The position numbers and the translations under genes are program-made. Positions 1 to 8,126 of a stretch of DNA of 64,000 nucleotides are shown piece by piece (the stretch's first letter is position 1; every line of letters starts with the position of its first letter). This DNA is from Muribaculum sp. (GTDB taxonomy: Bacteria; Bacteroidota; Bacteroidia; Bacteroidales; Muribaculaceae), in the NCBI GenBank assembly GCA_023667055.1, contig JAMPAV010000001.1:559836-623835 (forward strand), given 5' to 3'. Below the pieces are notes generated by a model, which saw nothing but the letters and a program-made list of their open reading frames with translations, was not told the DNA's origin and ran no database searches.

Positions 1-1
1 T

Positions 2-820
2 GAGCTCGATGAGGCAAATCTGTTTCAAGTTTATAATGAATACCGCACCCGTCACGCCATACCATTCCCCGATCAGATAATCGGATTGAGAGAGCATTAC
101 AGACTGTCAGCGGCCAAGATGTCGCAGATACTCGGTTTTGGTATAAATCAATATCGAATGTATGAGGATGGTGAAGTGCCAAGTCTCTCAAATGCCCGCA
201 CTCTTCTTGCCGCAGGAGAGAAAGCTCTTTTCAAATCATTTGTTGAAGCTGCCAAATCAGATATGTCAGACTCAGAGTTTGTCCGGGTCATGAAGAAAGT
301 GGAAGAGACTGACGGTGATTATAAAATGGATGCCTCACCGACTGTATTTACGGGCTATCGCACCGTTTCTGCTGAAAAAATTTCGGCTGCCATAAAAAGA
401 CTTGTGGCAGAAATGGGGCCAATCTTTGTCACCAAGATGAATAAACTCCTTTTTTATGCAGACTTTCTACACTACAAGCAGCACGGATATGGTATCACCG
501 GTCTGACGTACCGTGCCATGCAATATGGTCCGGTTCCTGAGGGCTGGGGCAGAATCTATAGTTCCCTCCCCGGAATAGTGATGGAAGAATTTGTATATCC
601 AAGCGGACAAAGTGGGATACAACTGAAAAGCGACTCACCATCGGATATGAGTGTGCTTTCCGAGTCGGAGCGGGAAACCCTCAGCCTGGTATGCGAGCTG
701 TTTAAAGACATGAGCGCAGGAGATATTTCAAATGTCAGTCATAAGGAGAAGGCTTGGTCAGACAATATCTCGACAAAATCCGAAATCTCATATCAGGAGG
801 CATTCGCTCTCAACTATTGA
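2..820 (+). CDS. HTH + Panacea (SocA/DUF4065) antitoxin-like protein, 5' truncated
   Basis: The open frame runs in from the left edge without a start, so the gene is cut; 272 residues are visible. The TTG at 86 could be read as a start, but the codons before it continue a helix-turn-helix region (RTRHAIPFPDQIIGLREHYR, then SQILGF and YRMYEDGEVPS), like the XRE-type half of MqsA/YgiT antitoxins. The second half is a Panacea domain: ITKMNK-like helix (VTKMNKLLFYADF), then YRAMQYGPVPEG. Panacea (SocA-like) proteins act as antitoxins or toxin-degradation adaptors, and this HTH-Panacea arrangement suggests a DNA-binding antitoxin that represses its own operon. The toxin partner would lie upstream, outside the window. 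The gene ends at TGA 818-820; nothing downstream looks like a partner. Confidence 0.8.
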   Translation, partial: ELDEANLFQVYNEYRTRHAIPFPDQIIGLREHYRLSAAKMSQILGFGINQYRMYEDGEVPSLSNARTLLAAGEKALFKSFVEAAKSDMSDSEFVRVMKKVEETDGDYKMDASPTVFTGYRTVSAEKISAAIKRLVAEMGPIFVTKMNKLLFYADFLHYKQHGYGITGLTYRAMQYGPVPEGWGRIYSSLPGIVMEEFVYPSGQSGIQLKSDSPSDMSVLSESERETLSLVCELFKDMSAGDISNVSHKEKAWSDNISTKSEISYQEAFALNY

Positions 821-877
821 GAAATTTGTCTTACACTTTTTAACACTCCGGATAGTGTGTACATCGCCAAAAATTAG

Positions 878-1080
878 TAACTTTGCACCATCGGATGAAA
901 AATGCCGCAGAACATTGAAATTCTGTCGTGTGCATGACGTGTACATCGCAGTAAAGGCAATGCTAAAAGACTGATAATAAGTGTAAGACATAAACCACGT
1001 GAAACCCGCCGGGGTCACGAGGATTAACCTCAAAAATCGGAGAATCGCTGAAAATCAATCATTTTAAGCGATTTTTCTTT
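878..1080 (+). ncRNA. candidate small RNA between a promoter-like site and a terminator
   Basis: A Bacteroidetes -7 type element (TAACTTTG, 878-885) is followed after about 160 bases by an intrinsic terminator (1043-1080), with no coding frame of note between. The interval can form local hairpins: CAGAA/TTCTG (908-925), a CGTGA..CCC/GGG..TCACG stem at about 999-1020, and GAGG/CCTC at about 1019-1032. The length of about 190 nt would suit a 6S-like or other regulatory RNA, but I do not recognise a family and no clear -33 element is present. Purely a candidate. Confidence 0.3.
1043..1080 (+). terminator. intrinsic terminator
   Basis: Perfect 7-bp outer stem AATCGCT (1043-1049) / AGCGATT (1066-1072) with inner AAAAT/ATTTT pairing, followed by TTTCTTTTT. 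It reads on the plus strand and could end the antitoxin mRNA or the small-RNA candidate upstream. Confidence 0.75.
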
Positions 1081-1915
1081 TTGCATAATCGCCCAAATAT
1101 AGCAAATCTAAGCAGTCTGCGGTGTAAGAATCGGGAATGATTTCTGAAAATTCAAAATTTACACCTGATATGTCAATATTTCGTTGATTTTCAATTTTCT
1201 GCGCCATAAGAGCATGACACGTGAGTATTATCTTTGTGTCAAATTTAATAGTGACTCTTATGCATCAGCCAAATTATTACACGCTGACTTTTATGATTCG
1301 GAAAGCTCAGCAGAAGAAGTCGGGAGAAACCCCCATCTTCGCCAGAGGGCGGCAATCGAGTCTTCATGCTTGTCTGCTGTCCTTTGCCATGCTGAAACTG
1401 TCGAAGACACGAAAAAAGGTTCTCCAACTTTGGCGGAGAACTTCACCCTCGGAGAGCAAGGGTTAGGAGGCACTGACTCAATTTTGAGTGCCTTCCAACA
1501 TACCTTGCTCATCCCTATGGATGCCTGTGATTCTATAATATAATGTGTGCTTATAGCTATTTGAAAGCACCCACTTTCCCCCAATAATGACATCCGTACG
1601 CTCAACATTATGTCTGTAGGAACAGTTGCGTGAAAGTCATTCTTGCCAGTCTTCCAGACTTCAATCTGAATGCAAGTCAAGCCGGTTGTCTGTCCTCGCT
1701 TATGAGCCGACGTGCATACGCAAGCACATACATTCACGCAGATAGCCGTCTGTCAGTAGCGATGTAGCGACAAGGATATGCCGCCATGCAGTCGCACTGA
1801 ATCCTACTCCCAATTGTAATCCTAATTACATTCTTTCGAAAAAACCTTCGAAAAAACCTTACATACAAATCGCATATTCTTTGTCGAGGATAGACGAAAT
1901 ATCAGAAAAATTTAC

Positions 1916-1923
1916 TAACTTTG
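1916..1923 (+). promoter_or_regulatory. promoter-like -7 element TAACTTTG
   Basis: TAACTTTG followed by CAAAC fits the Bacteroidetes TAnnTTTG -7 consensus. It lies about 70 bases before the GH43 remnant and may be the leftover promoter of a lost gene. No clear -33 TTTG at the right spacing. Confidence 0.4.
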
Positions 1924-1993
1924 CAAACTAAATGAGACTCTTCGCTGACAAATAGACCAATATATGTAAGTATACTTATAAACAACATAATGA

Positions 1994-2167
1994 GGAACTT
2001 TCGGATGCGACACAAGCCATGGCTCGGTGGTGAAATACAAAGGGAAATGGTGGGCTTTCTACCACAACCAGGATCTTTCCGACCGCGGCAACCTCCGCTC
2101 AATCTGTGTCGATGAACTTAAGTTCAATCCCGACGGCTCAATCCAAAAGGTAATCCAAACCAGATGA
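1994..2167 (+). pseudogene. remnant of a glycoside hydrolase family 43 gene (C-terminal fragment)
   Basis: The frame from 1994 to the TGA at 2165-2167 encodes about 57 residues and is preceded by an in-frame stop at 1991. It contains HGSVVKYKGKWWAFYHNQDL and then LRSICVDELKFNPDGSI, which is the characteristic end of GH43 beta-xylosidase/arabinosidase-like domains (the family pattern is HGSvveykGkWYlfYH, then RSvcvDeLyfn.DGtI.kv). The whole five-bladed catalytic part, including the acid residues, is absent, so this is a decayed remnant and not a working enzyme. It suggests a polysaccharide-utilisation gene was lost here. No database search was possible; the call rests on motif recall. Confidence 0.75.
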
Positions 2168-2222
2168 AACGAATTTAACCATCTATTTTTAAGATGAATA
2201 AATTCATCTTACATGTAATTGC

Positions 2223-2257
2223 AACGGTGGCCATTCTGATGGTCACCGTTTCTTTTT
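2223..2257 (+). terminator. intrinsic terminator after the GH43 remnant
   Basis: AACGGTGgCCA (2223-2233) pairs with TGGtCACCGTT (2240-2250) around a short loop, followed by TCTTTTT. It lies 55 bases after the remnant's stop and is probably its original terminator, preserved while the gene body was lost. Confidence 0.75.
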
Positions 2258-2287
2258 ATGCCGCCAGCCTAAAGCAAATTTTATTTA

Positions 2288-2372
2288 TTACCTTGGATTT
2301 TTTCAATTTTTGACAAATTATTTCCTTGGATTTTTTCAATTTTCGTCAAATTATTTCCTTGGATAATTTTTC
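2288..2372. repeat. 33-bp tandem repeat, about 2.5 copies
   Basis: The word CCTTGGA recurs at 2291, 2324 and 2357, an exact 33-bp period. The first two units (CCTTGGATTTTTTCAATTTT, then TGACAAATTATT or CGTCAAATTATT) differ at about two positions; the third is partial. No coding role is evident. Confidence 0.85.
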
Positions 2373-2634
2373 TTGATTAACTTTCTTGATTAATATTCAA
2401 AGGTATATGTTATCACGAAGGAGCATCCCATGGGTGAGGAGCGGAAAATTGCAATCTGCCCTCTTTATTCCCTGTCTAACCTTCACAAGGTCATAGCTTC
2501 CCTTTAAGCCCTATCTCATAAGGATGGAATGATTACTCACCTACTTCCACAAAAGACACCTTCCGTTGAGTTATATGGGTTAATATGCCGTGTATCAATG
2601 ATTATAAAATTGCGAGCTGTACTAAAAGTGTACT

Positions 2635-3180
2635 TTATGGGGAATTTGAGGCAAATGGATAGTGGATTTTGATATTTTTGGCATTTATCTTGCGTCCGGT
2701 CCATCCTTGTCGGCGCAGGAACTCATCAAGCTGCAATTCGCGGATAGCCTGAAGACATACATTCTCCGCTCCAATCTCACGTGCATCGGTGTGTTTGATG
2801 GTGTTGACATCCACCAGCCGGCGGGCCTTGCGCCCCGCCTCATTATAACTGTCCCGGGCTGCGTCAATCTTGCCGTTGTCCTTCATCTGCTGCCAGAATT
2901 TCTCAACATAGTCACGCACCTTCTGACTGCATTCTGCGCATGGGTCAATGTTAAACAGCTTCTGCTGTCCCGGCAGACTTCCGCTTTGCTCCATTTTGTA
3001 TGTCAGCCCACGTCGTATCTGTGGAATGTCATCGCCCGACAGATCCGGAAGATATCCCGGAGTCAGCATAAGACGGGTATGCACCCGCCCGACCGCATCA
3101 CGGAAAGACTCCTTTATTTTGAAATAAGGGAGTTCCTTGCCGTGTTTTGGACTGAACCGTATGACCGATGTGAAATACAT
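2635..3180 (-). pseudogene. truncated transposase, IS1634-like N-terminal fragment
   Basis: The 181-residue product begins MYFTSVIRFSPKHGK and continues with YFKIKESFRDAVGRVHTR, a start typical of IS1634-type (DDE, DUF4277/IS4-related) transposases, and near its end has REIGAENVCLQAIRELQ and a GWT segment, as these proteins do before their catalytic core. Full-length members are usually above 500 residues, so the catalytic DDE region is missing. The last 20 residues drift from the family pattern, suggesting the break lies near 2690. No terminal inverted repeats were found on either side. This is a dead remnant; family assignment is from memory of the pattern. Confidence 0.65.
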
Positions 3181-3570
3181 GCTGCAAAATTACAACATTT
3201 TTTCGACAGTCGTGGGTATTACAAAATGTTTTTGCAAGATGCTGAAATTGGAAATCAATCACATACCCTAATAATGGACATTAAAATTCGCTGAAAAAAT
3301 TTTTTGGCGTTAAAGTTGGGTTAGATGCCGAATATTATAGTACACGCACAAAGTAATTGTGCATTTTGAATCATAATCAAAAGGGCGTGAGTTCAAAGAA
3401 TTTTTCGAAAGTTGAATTGGAAATGCAAAAAGACCGTGCCGGAAGGCACGGTCGAGGTTGTAAAGATATACGTGTACTTTCATAGTACCCGTTCGGACCG
3501 CGAATCACTTCGAAGCCCGGACCACCATTTGAATCAATAAATGTCGTTGTATTTCGTTAACATTGTTATC
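3181..3570. other. spacer upstream of transposase fragment and downstream of fimbrial operon
   Basis: No gene seen. It holds the terminator of the minus-strand operon (3426-3453), about 115 bases of that operon's 3' UTR, and one copy (3404-3420) of the dispersed word TTCGAAAGTTGAATTGG that recurs at other gene borders. Confidence 0.5.
3426..3453 (-). terminator. terminator of the fimbrial operon
   Basis: GACCGTGCC / GGCACGGTC perfect 9-bp stem (3432-3453) with a 4-base loop; on the minus strand it is followed by six T residues (3431-3426). It sits about 120 bases past the stop of the 961-residue fimbrillin-like gene. Confidence 0.85.
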
Positions 3571-6456
3571 TTATTTAACATCCTTAATGGGACGAACAGG
3601 ATAAACTTCGCAGTGTGCACTTGTCCCCTCAGGCTCAATCTTGACTTCGCCATCTTTCCCTAATTTAAAGATACAGGAATAATTAGAATCAGTGGAATTC
3701 TTGTTGCCATCTGCCGTCCATAAAAAGAAATTATTAAAATCTGTAGTTGTACCACTCAACGGACGTCTTCCTGTCGAAGTCAGTTCAATTTTCTTCCCGG
3801 TCTTATTCTTTCCCGTATAAAATACATAATTATTATAGAAAGAATCTGGTCCTGTTCGTATGCCATTCAACCAGCCATCAAACATATTCAATCTATTAGT
3901 CGCTTTGTTTTTATCAGCAATTTCTTTGGCATAATTATTGGCATCACTGTTAAGCTTGTTAGTATCACTATATTCATGTTTGTGTTCAGATTTATATTCT
4001 TCAGTATATTTATTAATATCTTCCGAATGTAGTTTATCTAATTCTTCAGTCTCCTTTTTATTTGGATGGTTCTCGCCTCCAACACTAAATATCTTGAATA
4101 CCTCGTGTCCGGGCATCCTAAATCCTACGGGAGATGGATCAAATATAGTTTTATCAAGAGAATTCCATGCATTATTATCTATCTCGCTCATCCAACTGGT
4201 TCCTGTAGATCCAAAAGCAATTTCATTCGGCTTTTCGATAGACTGTTTAATTGAAAATGTCCCATGACCCAACATATTCGGAGATTGTTCCGAAACTAAA
4301 TATTCGCTGCTTTTCGGATACAAAGGTTTATATTTTTTACCATACGGATTCGTAACACACTCTGAGATATTATCCACACCCATAAATGGATCCTTACGTC
4401 CCCACTGATACGTGGCGGAATTATGATCCTGAGTTGTGACCTTAAACTCTTTAAGTGTCAAAGGAAGAGTAACAGTGTTTCCACTTATTGCTTGAGTAAA
4501 TGTAACATTTCCGTTTCGTTCGGCGTATGTAACGGTTTTGCTGTTGCAGAAACCCAAGTTGTTATTCATCAAGACATATTTTGTACTCGAGTTATCATAA
4601 TCGTCAATCTCAGTGCAATCTTCATAAATACCTTTGTCATAACTGTAATCATATACCCATATATGCCAACTCCACAAGATGTTGTTCTTACCATCTCTAA
4701 CTCCTATGGTGGCATTGCCTTGCTGAATATGATCCGTGTCAATGCTGAAAATAACACGTTTATTGACTTTGTCATACTTTACATCCGAAATAAGGCCAAG
4801 GCCATCCATCCAAAGAATGGTAGCATTATCAATATTCTCAATTTCAGGCTTTGTGGTAATATATTTAGCGTATTTATACGAGTCCGAATTTATTATTCCA
4901 TTAGTATAACTATTGCCATAAACGGTTGGGAAACAATATGTACCGGCGCTATTCACCACATAACAATTGGCTGTTGACCTTGGAACAACACCTCCAACAT
5001 AATCATGAGTTGAAAGATCCCATGGATTATCTGTCGTCCCCCTTGGTCCTTTTTCCTTTAGTTTAGTGTCGCCCGGATAACTCGAGGATAACAGACGATT
5101 GGGACTTACTGTTACATTCCAGGTTTCCCCGGTAACACTTCCTTTGCCTTCCGACATCAAACTTTCAATCCAGTTTTCAGGATCGCGTACTACATTAAAT
5201 CCGTCATCAAATCCCTTATCCGTTGCTGTGCCGGCAACGACATACCAACCTATCGGTTCCTTTACTGTTGGATTTCCGGTTCGTTGGCGATATGATTTCA
5301 CCACGCAGTTCCCACTCTGTTCGCCTTCTACAAATGACAGTTCGTTTTTGTCAATCTCAAAGAGATATGTCCAATTGATTGACGAACTTGACAGCGTGTA
5401 TGTGTAATGTTTTCCAGCTTCCCATTGTGATATGTTACCGGCGCTATAGGCTGAAGCCACAAGACGTTTGGTCACAGTATTGTTATTTTCCTCACATTCG
5501 AGTTCCACCTCAAATTCCACATTATCCGACTCTATGTCTTGCGGAAGAAGCATGAATGTAGCAGAAGGCTTTTGTGAAGTTATTTCTGTCGGTTTGCCGT
5601 CTTCAACATCTATGTCGAAAGTCTGCGTGAAGTTGGTAAGGCCTTCATCAAGCGTCCAGTTCATCACTGGAGTGGATTTTTCAACGTTTTCAATTTCTGA
5701 ATATGTAAGAGCACCGCTTTTGCGAGCGTTGCGAATTGTTATCGTCTTAATTTTACCTTTCCTGAAATCGCCGACATTGAAACTGACAGCAGCCAATGCA
5801 TGACGTAATTTCAAGGGTACGTTTCCTTCATGTTTAGCAGCCACATCATTATAGCTGCATTTTGAATATCCCAGCAGGATATCCGGCTGTGCCTCTGCAT
5901 CAGTATTGGAATTTTCACTGTGTGGCACTGAATAAGATGTTGTGATAGATCCGTTGGTACAGGTCAGATTCATGTTATCCGGAATCATTGCGGATGCATA
6001 GAATTCGATTTGTTCGGACTTATCGCTGGGCCAATATCTTGTGTCGGAACCCGACCAGATATTACCATTTTTTGATATTGGGTATTTCACCATATATGGA
6101 GTGTTGCCTTTGACAAAAGCATCAACTAAAATATTTTTTGCCACCTTGTCAATATTGGTGGAGTTGATTACTACTCCACGTGTTTCCATATAATTGCTTA
6201 ATGTCTGATAATTTGAAACATCAGTGTGGAAATACAATGAATCTTTTCCTGTCACCGACATTCCATACATGGGATATATGACATCCTCGGCAGCACTTCT
6301 GGTCATGCCTGATTCAGCAACATCATCCACGAGAAATGAAATGTGCCCTTCACCATGTTGATGATTGAAGATAGCCTCATCTGAGCATGCTGACAAAGAC
6401 AATGTCAAAAGTATTGTATAAAAGACCTTTGTTAAAATGTTCTTTTGTAGGTTCAT
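3571..6456 (-). CDS. large fimbrillin-like surface lipoprotein
   Basis: 961 residues. A lipoprotein signal ends at LSAC (Cys24), so the precursor is probably lipidated before surface assembly, as in Mfa1/FimA-type pili of Bacteroidales. The first third (about 35-360) looks like a Mfa-like fimbrillin domain: after a TRSAA segment there are GMSVTG, DTRYWPSD and later LKLRHALAAVSFNV, the conserved RHAL.. strand. The middle (about 370-620) is less familiar. The last third (YQWGRKDPF, DPSPVGFRMP, TGRRPLSG, FLWTADG, YPVRPIKD) resembles the FISUMP-type repeats found at the ends of Bacteroidetes surface proteins. Size and a second domain suggest a tip or accessory subunit, not the shaft. It is the last gene of the operon, 147 bases after the smaller fimbrillin gene. 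Confidence 0.8.
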   Translation of the reverse strand: MNLQKNILTKVFYTILLTLSLSACSDEAIFNHQHGEGHISFLVDDVAESGMTRSAAEDVIYPMYGMSVTGKDSLYFHTDVSNYQTLSNYMETRGVVINSTNIDKVAKNILVDAFVKGNTPYMVKYPISKNGNIWSGSDTRYWPSDKSEQIEFYASAMIPDNMNLTCTNGSITTSYSVPHSENSNTDAEAQPDILLGYSKCSYNDVAAKHEGNVPLKLRHALAAVSFNVGDFRKGKIKTITIRNARKSGALTYSEIENVEKSTPVMNWTLDEGLTNFTQTFDIDVEDGKPTEITSQKPSATFMLLPQDIESDNVEFEVELECEENNNTVTKRLVASAYSAGNISQWEAGKHYTYTLSSSSINWTYLFEIDKNELSFVEGEQSGNCVVKSYRQRTGNPTVKEPIGWYVVAGTATDKGFDDGFNVVRDPENWIESLMSEGKGSVTGETWNVTVSPNRLLSSSYPGDTKLKEKGPRGTTDNPWDLSTHDYVGGVVPRSTANCYVVNSAGTYCFPTVYGNSYTNGIINSDSYKYAKYITTKPEIENIDNATILWMDGLGLISDVKYDKVNKRVIFSIDTDHIQQGNATIGVRDGKNNILWSWHIWVYDYSYDKGIYEDCTEIDDYDNSSTKYVLMNNNLGFCNSKTVTYAERNGNVTFTQAISGNTVTLPLTLKEFKVTTQDHNSATYQWGRKDPFMGVDNISECVTNPYGKKYKPLYPKSSEYLVSEQSPNMLGHGTFSIKQSIEKPNEIAFGSTGTSWMSEIDNNAWNSLDKTIFDPSPVGFRMPGHEVFKIFSVGGENHPNKKETEELDKLHSEDINKYTEEYKSEHKHEYSDTNKLNSDANNYAKEIADKNKATNRLNMFDGWLNGIRTGPDSFYNNYVFYTGKNKTGKKIELTSTGRRPLSGTTTDFNNFFLWTADGNKNSTDSNYSCIFKLGKDGEVKIEPEGTSAHCEVYPVRPIKDVK

Positions 6457-6493
6457 CGGTGAGTTTAATTAATTTTTTTGAGAAGAAATATCC

Positions 6494-6518
6494 GGGGAGA
6501 GGAGATTTCCCTCTCCCC
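6494..6518 (-). terminator. hairpin between the two fimbrillin genes
   Basis: GGGGAGA (6494-6500) pairs with TCTCCCC (6512-6518). On the minus strand it follows the stop of the 429-residue fimbrillin gene and is followed by GGATATTTCTTCTC, a weak T-rich tail. It could be a partial terminator or mRNA stabiliser that makes the downstream large subunit less abundant. Confidence 0.5.
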
Positions 6519-6603
6519 AGTTCATTGTGGTTGCTTTGGCCGTTTAAATATTTGGAAATTAGATTAGTGTAGATCTAACTATCTCTTTTTGGCTTATTGT
6601 TGA

Positions 6604-7893
6604 TTATTTTGTATTCACTTCTTTATCTTGATCTTCGGCTTTAATGAACTCGTCAATATCTACACTCCATTTGATGTCGAAAAGAACAGGCTTTTCTGTT
6701 TCAGGATCATATCCTCCATTGCCTTGGCCAAATATGAATGTGTATGTATATTTATGGCCTTCAACCCAATTCGGATCAAAAGGAATTAAGACATCTTTTG
6801 CCTCAACTGTACCGTCATCTTTAGTATCACCCCAGTGAACATAATTATCAGATAAATCATTGGCATTACCATCACTTAAATTATAGATACGACATTTTAC
6901 AAGAAAATGTGGAGCAGTTGTCAAGGTTAAATTTGGCGGATAGTCACTAATTACATTAGAGGTTTCACCCGTAGAAGTCTTCACATCCTTTTTAGAAGGA
7001 ATCAAGAGCATTGCTTTGCTGAAGTCTCCATGTTTGGTTCCTACGGTTTCCCCATTTTCATCAGTTACAGGAGTGTCTGTGTGTGTGGTGAGATCGACCA
7101 AATCCCCATCGCCAACAATCTTGGCGTAATTCTTATCTGGAACATTGCTCCTAACGCCTACACGATATTCGGTGTCGTTGGTATTAGATGAGAGTACCCA
7201 TGAACCGCAATTATAACCGGTTGCGTTTCCAAAACTGCTAGGATGATCGAAATGTGAATCGGTATCTCCTGTTGGGAAAGTGTAAGTGCCTTCACCAAAT
7301 ACATTTTTTACGGCGACCTCCTCTATTTCAACGTAAAAATTCTTGTTGGTATTCTTAGCATTGAAAACAATCTGAGAAAGAGCATGTCGGAAATTTAACT
7401 TTACGGATTCTCCTGTAGTCTTACTCTGGCTTTTAACTGCATACATTAGATCCACTTGCCCTGGAGTAGTTACTTCATTATCCTCTTCATCTTTACTCAC
7501 AACGTTTGCAACGTTAGAATTTACAGTGAATTTCACAAATTTAGGCGCGTTTTTTGCGTCATCCCATTCGAAGGTTTTATTATCATTGTGAAATCCATAG
7601 AATGTAACTGTGTTATTGTCTGGCCAAAAACGCTTACCTGTCACGTTCTCCCATCCACCATTCTTATTCTCAATTTTATCACCCTTAATGTAGAATTTAT
7701 CATCCACTTTAGCATATACGGTGAAGTCCTTGAATACGTTATAGCTGCAGTAGATATCGGCGGCACGGGTGCCGTTCTCGGTTGTCACGCCAAACTTGAT
7801 GGCGTTGGACTCGTTGTTGACGGGAACAACTTCGTCGTTGGAGCATGCGGCCAACATTGAGACCGCGATGCCTGCGAAAAGTAATTTTTTCAT
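6604..7893 (-). CDS. fimbrillin family lipoprotein (probable major or minor pilin)
   Basis: 429 residues with a lipobox LAAC (Cys17) after MKKLLFAGIAVSM. Mature start SNDEVVPVN is followed by NAIKFGVTTENGTRA, the conserved beginning of Mfa-like fimbrillins (an arginine near this point is where gingipain-type processing occurs in Porphyromonas; whether that happens here is unknown). GKRFWPDNNTVTFYGFHND and VKLNFRHALSQIVFNAKN are further family signatures. The end (HKYTYTFIFGQGNGGYDPE..LFDIKWSVDIDEF) fits the second transthyretin-like domain. Third gene of the operon after DUF3575 and DUF5119 genes. Its 3' neighbour may be the tip partner. A 60-bp tandem repeat lies just upstream, between this gene and the DUF5119 gene. 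Confidence 0.85.
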   Translation of the reverse strand: MKKLLFAGIAVSMLAACSNDEVVPVNNESNAIKFGVTTENGTRAADIYCSYNVFKDFTVYAKVDDKFYIKGDKIENKNGGWENVTGKRFWPDNNTVTFYGFHNDNKTFEWDDAKNAPKFVKFTVNSNVANVVSKDEEDNEVTTPGQVDLMYAVKSQSKTTGESVKLNFRHALSQIVFNAKNTNKNFYVEIEEVAVKNVFGEGTYTFPTGDTDSHFDHPSSFGNATGYNCGSWVLSSNTNDTEYRVGVRSNVPDKNYAKIVGDGDLVDLTTHTDTPVTDENGETVGTKHGDFSKAMLLIPSKKDVKTSTGETSNVISDYPPNLTLTTAPHFLVKCRIYNLSDGNANDLSDNYVHWGDTKDDGTVEAKDVLIPFDPNWVEGHKYTYTFIFGQGNGGYDPETEKPVLFDIKWSVDIDEFIKAEDQDKEVNTK

Positions 7894-7969
7894 CTTTTTT
7901 TTGTTGGTTAATTAATTAGTTTATTTTTATTTATGTATTATGTTTTTTTATTATTTCCTTTGTCAATCC

Positions 7970-8122
7970 GAATTCAAAATTCCCAATTCAAAATTCCCGA
8001 ATCTTCTTCTCCTCAGTCAAACGAATTCAAAATTCAAAATTCCCAATTCAAAATTCCCAAATCTTCTTCTCCTCAGTCAAACGAATTCAAAATTCAAAAT
8101 TCCCAATTCAAAATTCCCAATT
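7970..8122. repeat. 60-bp tandem repeat between fimbrial genes
   Basis: Positions 7981-8040, 8041-8100 and 8101-8120 repeat with an exact 60-bp period. Each unit contains TCCCAATTCAAAATTCCC, then AATCTTCTTCTCCTCAGTCA, then AACGAATTCAAAATTCAAAA, and is itself built from nested AATTCAAA words. The copies differ at one base (CGA/CAA). The array fills the 230-base gap between the DUF5119 gene (ends 8127) and the fimbrillin gene (starts 7893). Confidence 0.9.
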
Positions 8123-8126
8123 AAAC

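Larger units (their letters stand above)
821..1993. other. gene-poor spacer with promoter-like sites and hairpins
   Basis: No convincing protein gene is seen here. It holds a promoter-like site TAACTTTG at 878-885, a strong hairpin terminator at 1043-1080, three consecutive small hairpins at about 1419-1493 (GTTCTCC/GGAGAAC; ACCCT/AGGGT; GGCACT/AGTGCC), a 12-bp duplication (TTCGAAAAAACC twice, 1835-1858) and a second TAACTTTG site at 1916-1923. The open frames at 1184-1543, 1221-1466 and 1291-1737 overlap each other on both strands and have no recognisable domain, so none is called. Confidence 0.5.
2168..2634. other. spacer with terminator and tandem repeat
   Basis: Holds a hairpin terminator (2223-2257), a 33-bp tandem repeat (about 2288-2370) and otherwise AT-rich DNA. 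A 39-codon frame (ATG 2194 to TGA 2311) encodes a hydrophobic, signal-like start but runs straight through the terminator hairpin and into the repeat, so it is not called as a gene. Confidence 0.5.

Noticed and set aside
1184-1737. Overlapping frames of 119, 81 and 148 codons in the left spacer
   Set aside because: They overlap on both strands, have no known domain, and the region is better explained by hairpins and spacer sequence; possible repeated element not excluded.
2194-2313. 39-codon hydrophobic ORF
   Set aside because: It runs through the terminator hairpin 2223-2250 and into the 33-bp repeat; no ribosome site stands out.
2603-2640. GTACTAAAAGTGTAC inverted word beside the transposase fragment as a terminal repeat
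   Set aside because: No matching copy was seen at the other end.
7970-8122. Tandem repeats considered as a CRISPR array
   Set aside because: Units are head-to-tail with no unique spacers and no Cas genes.
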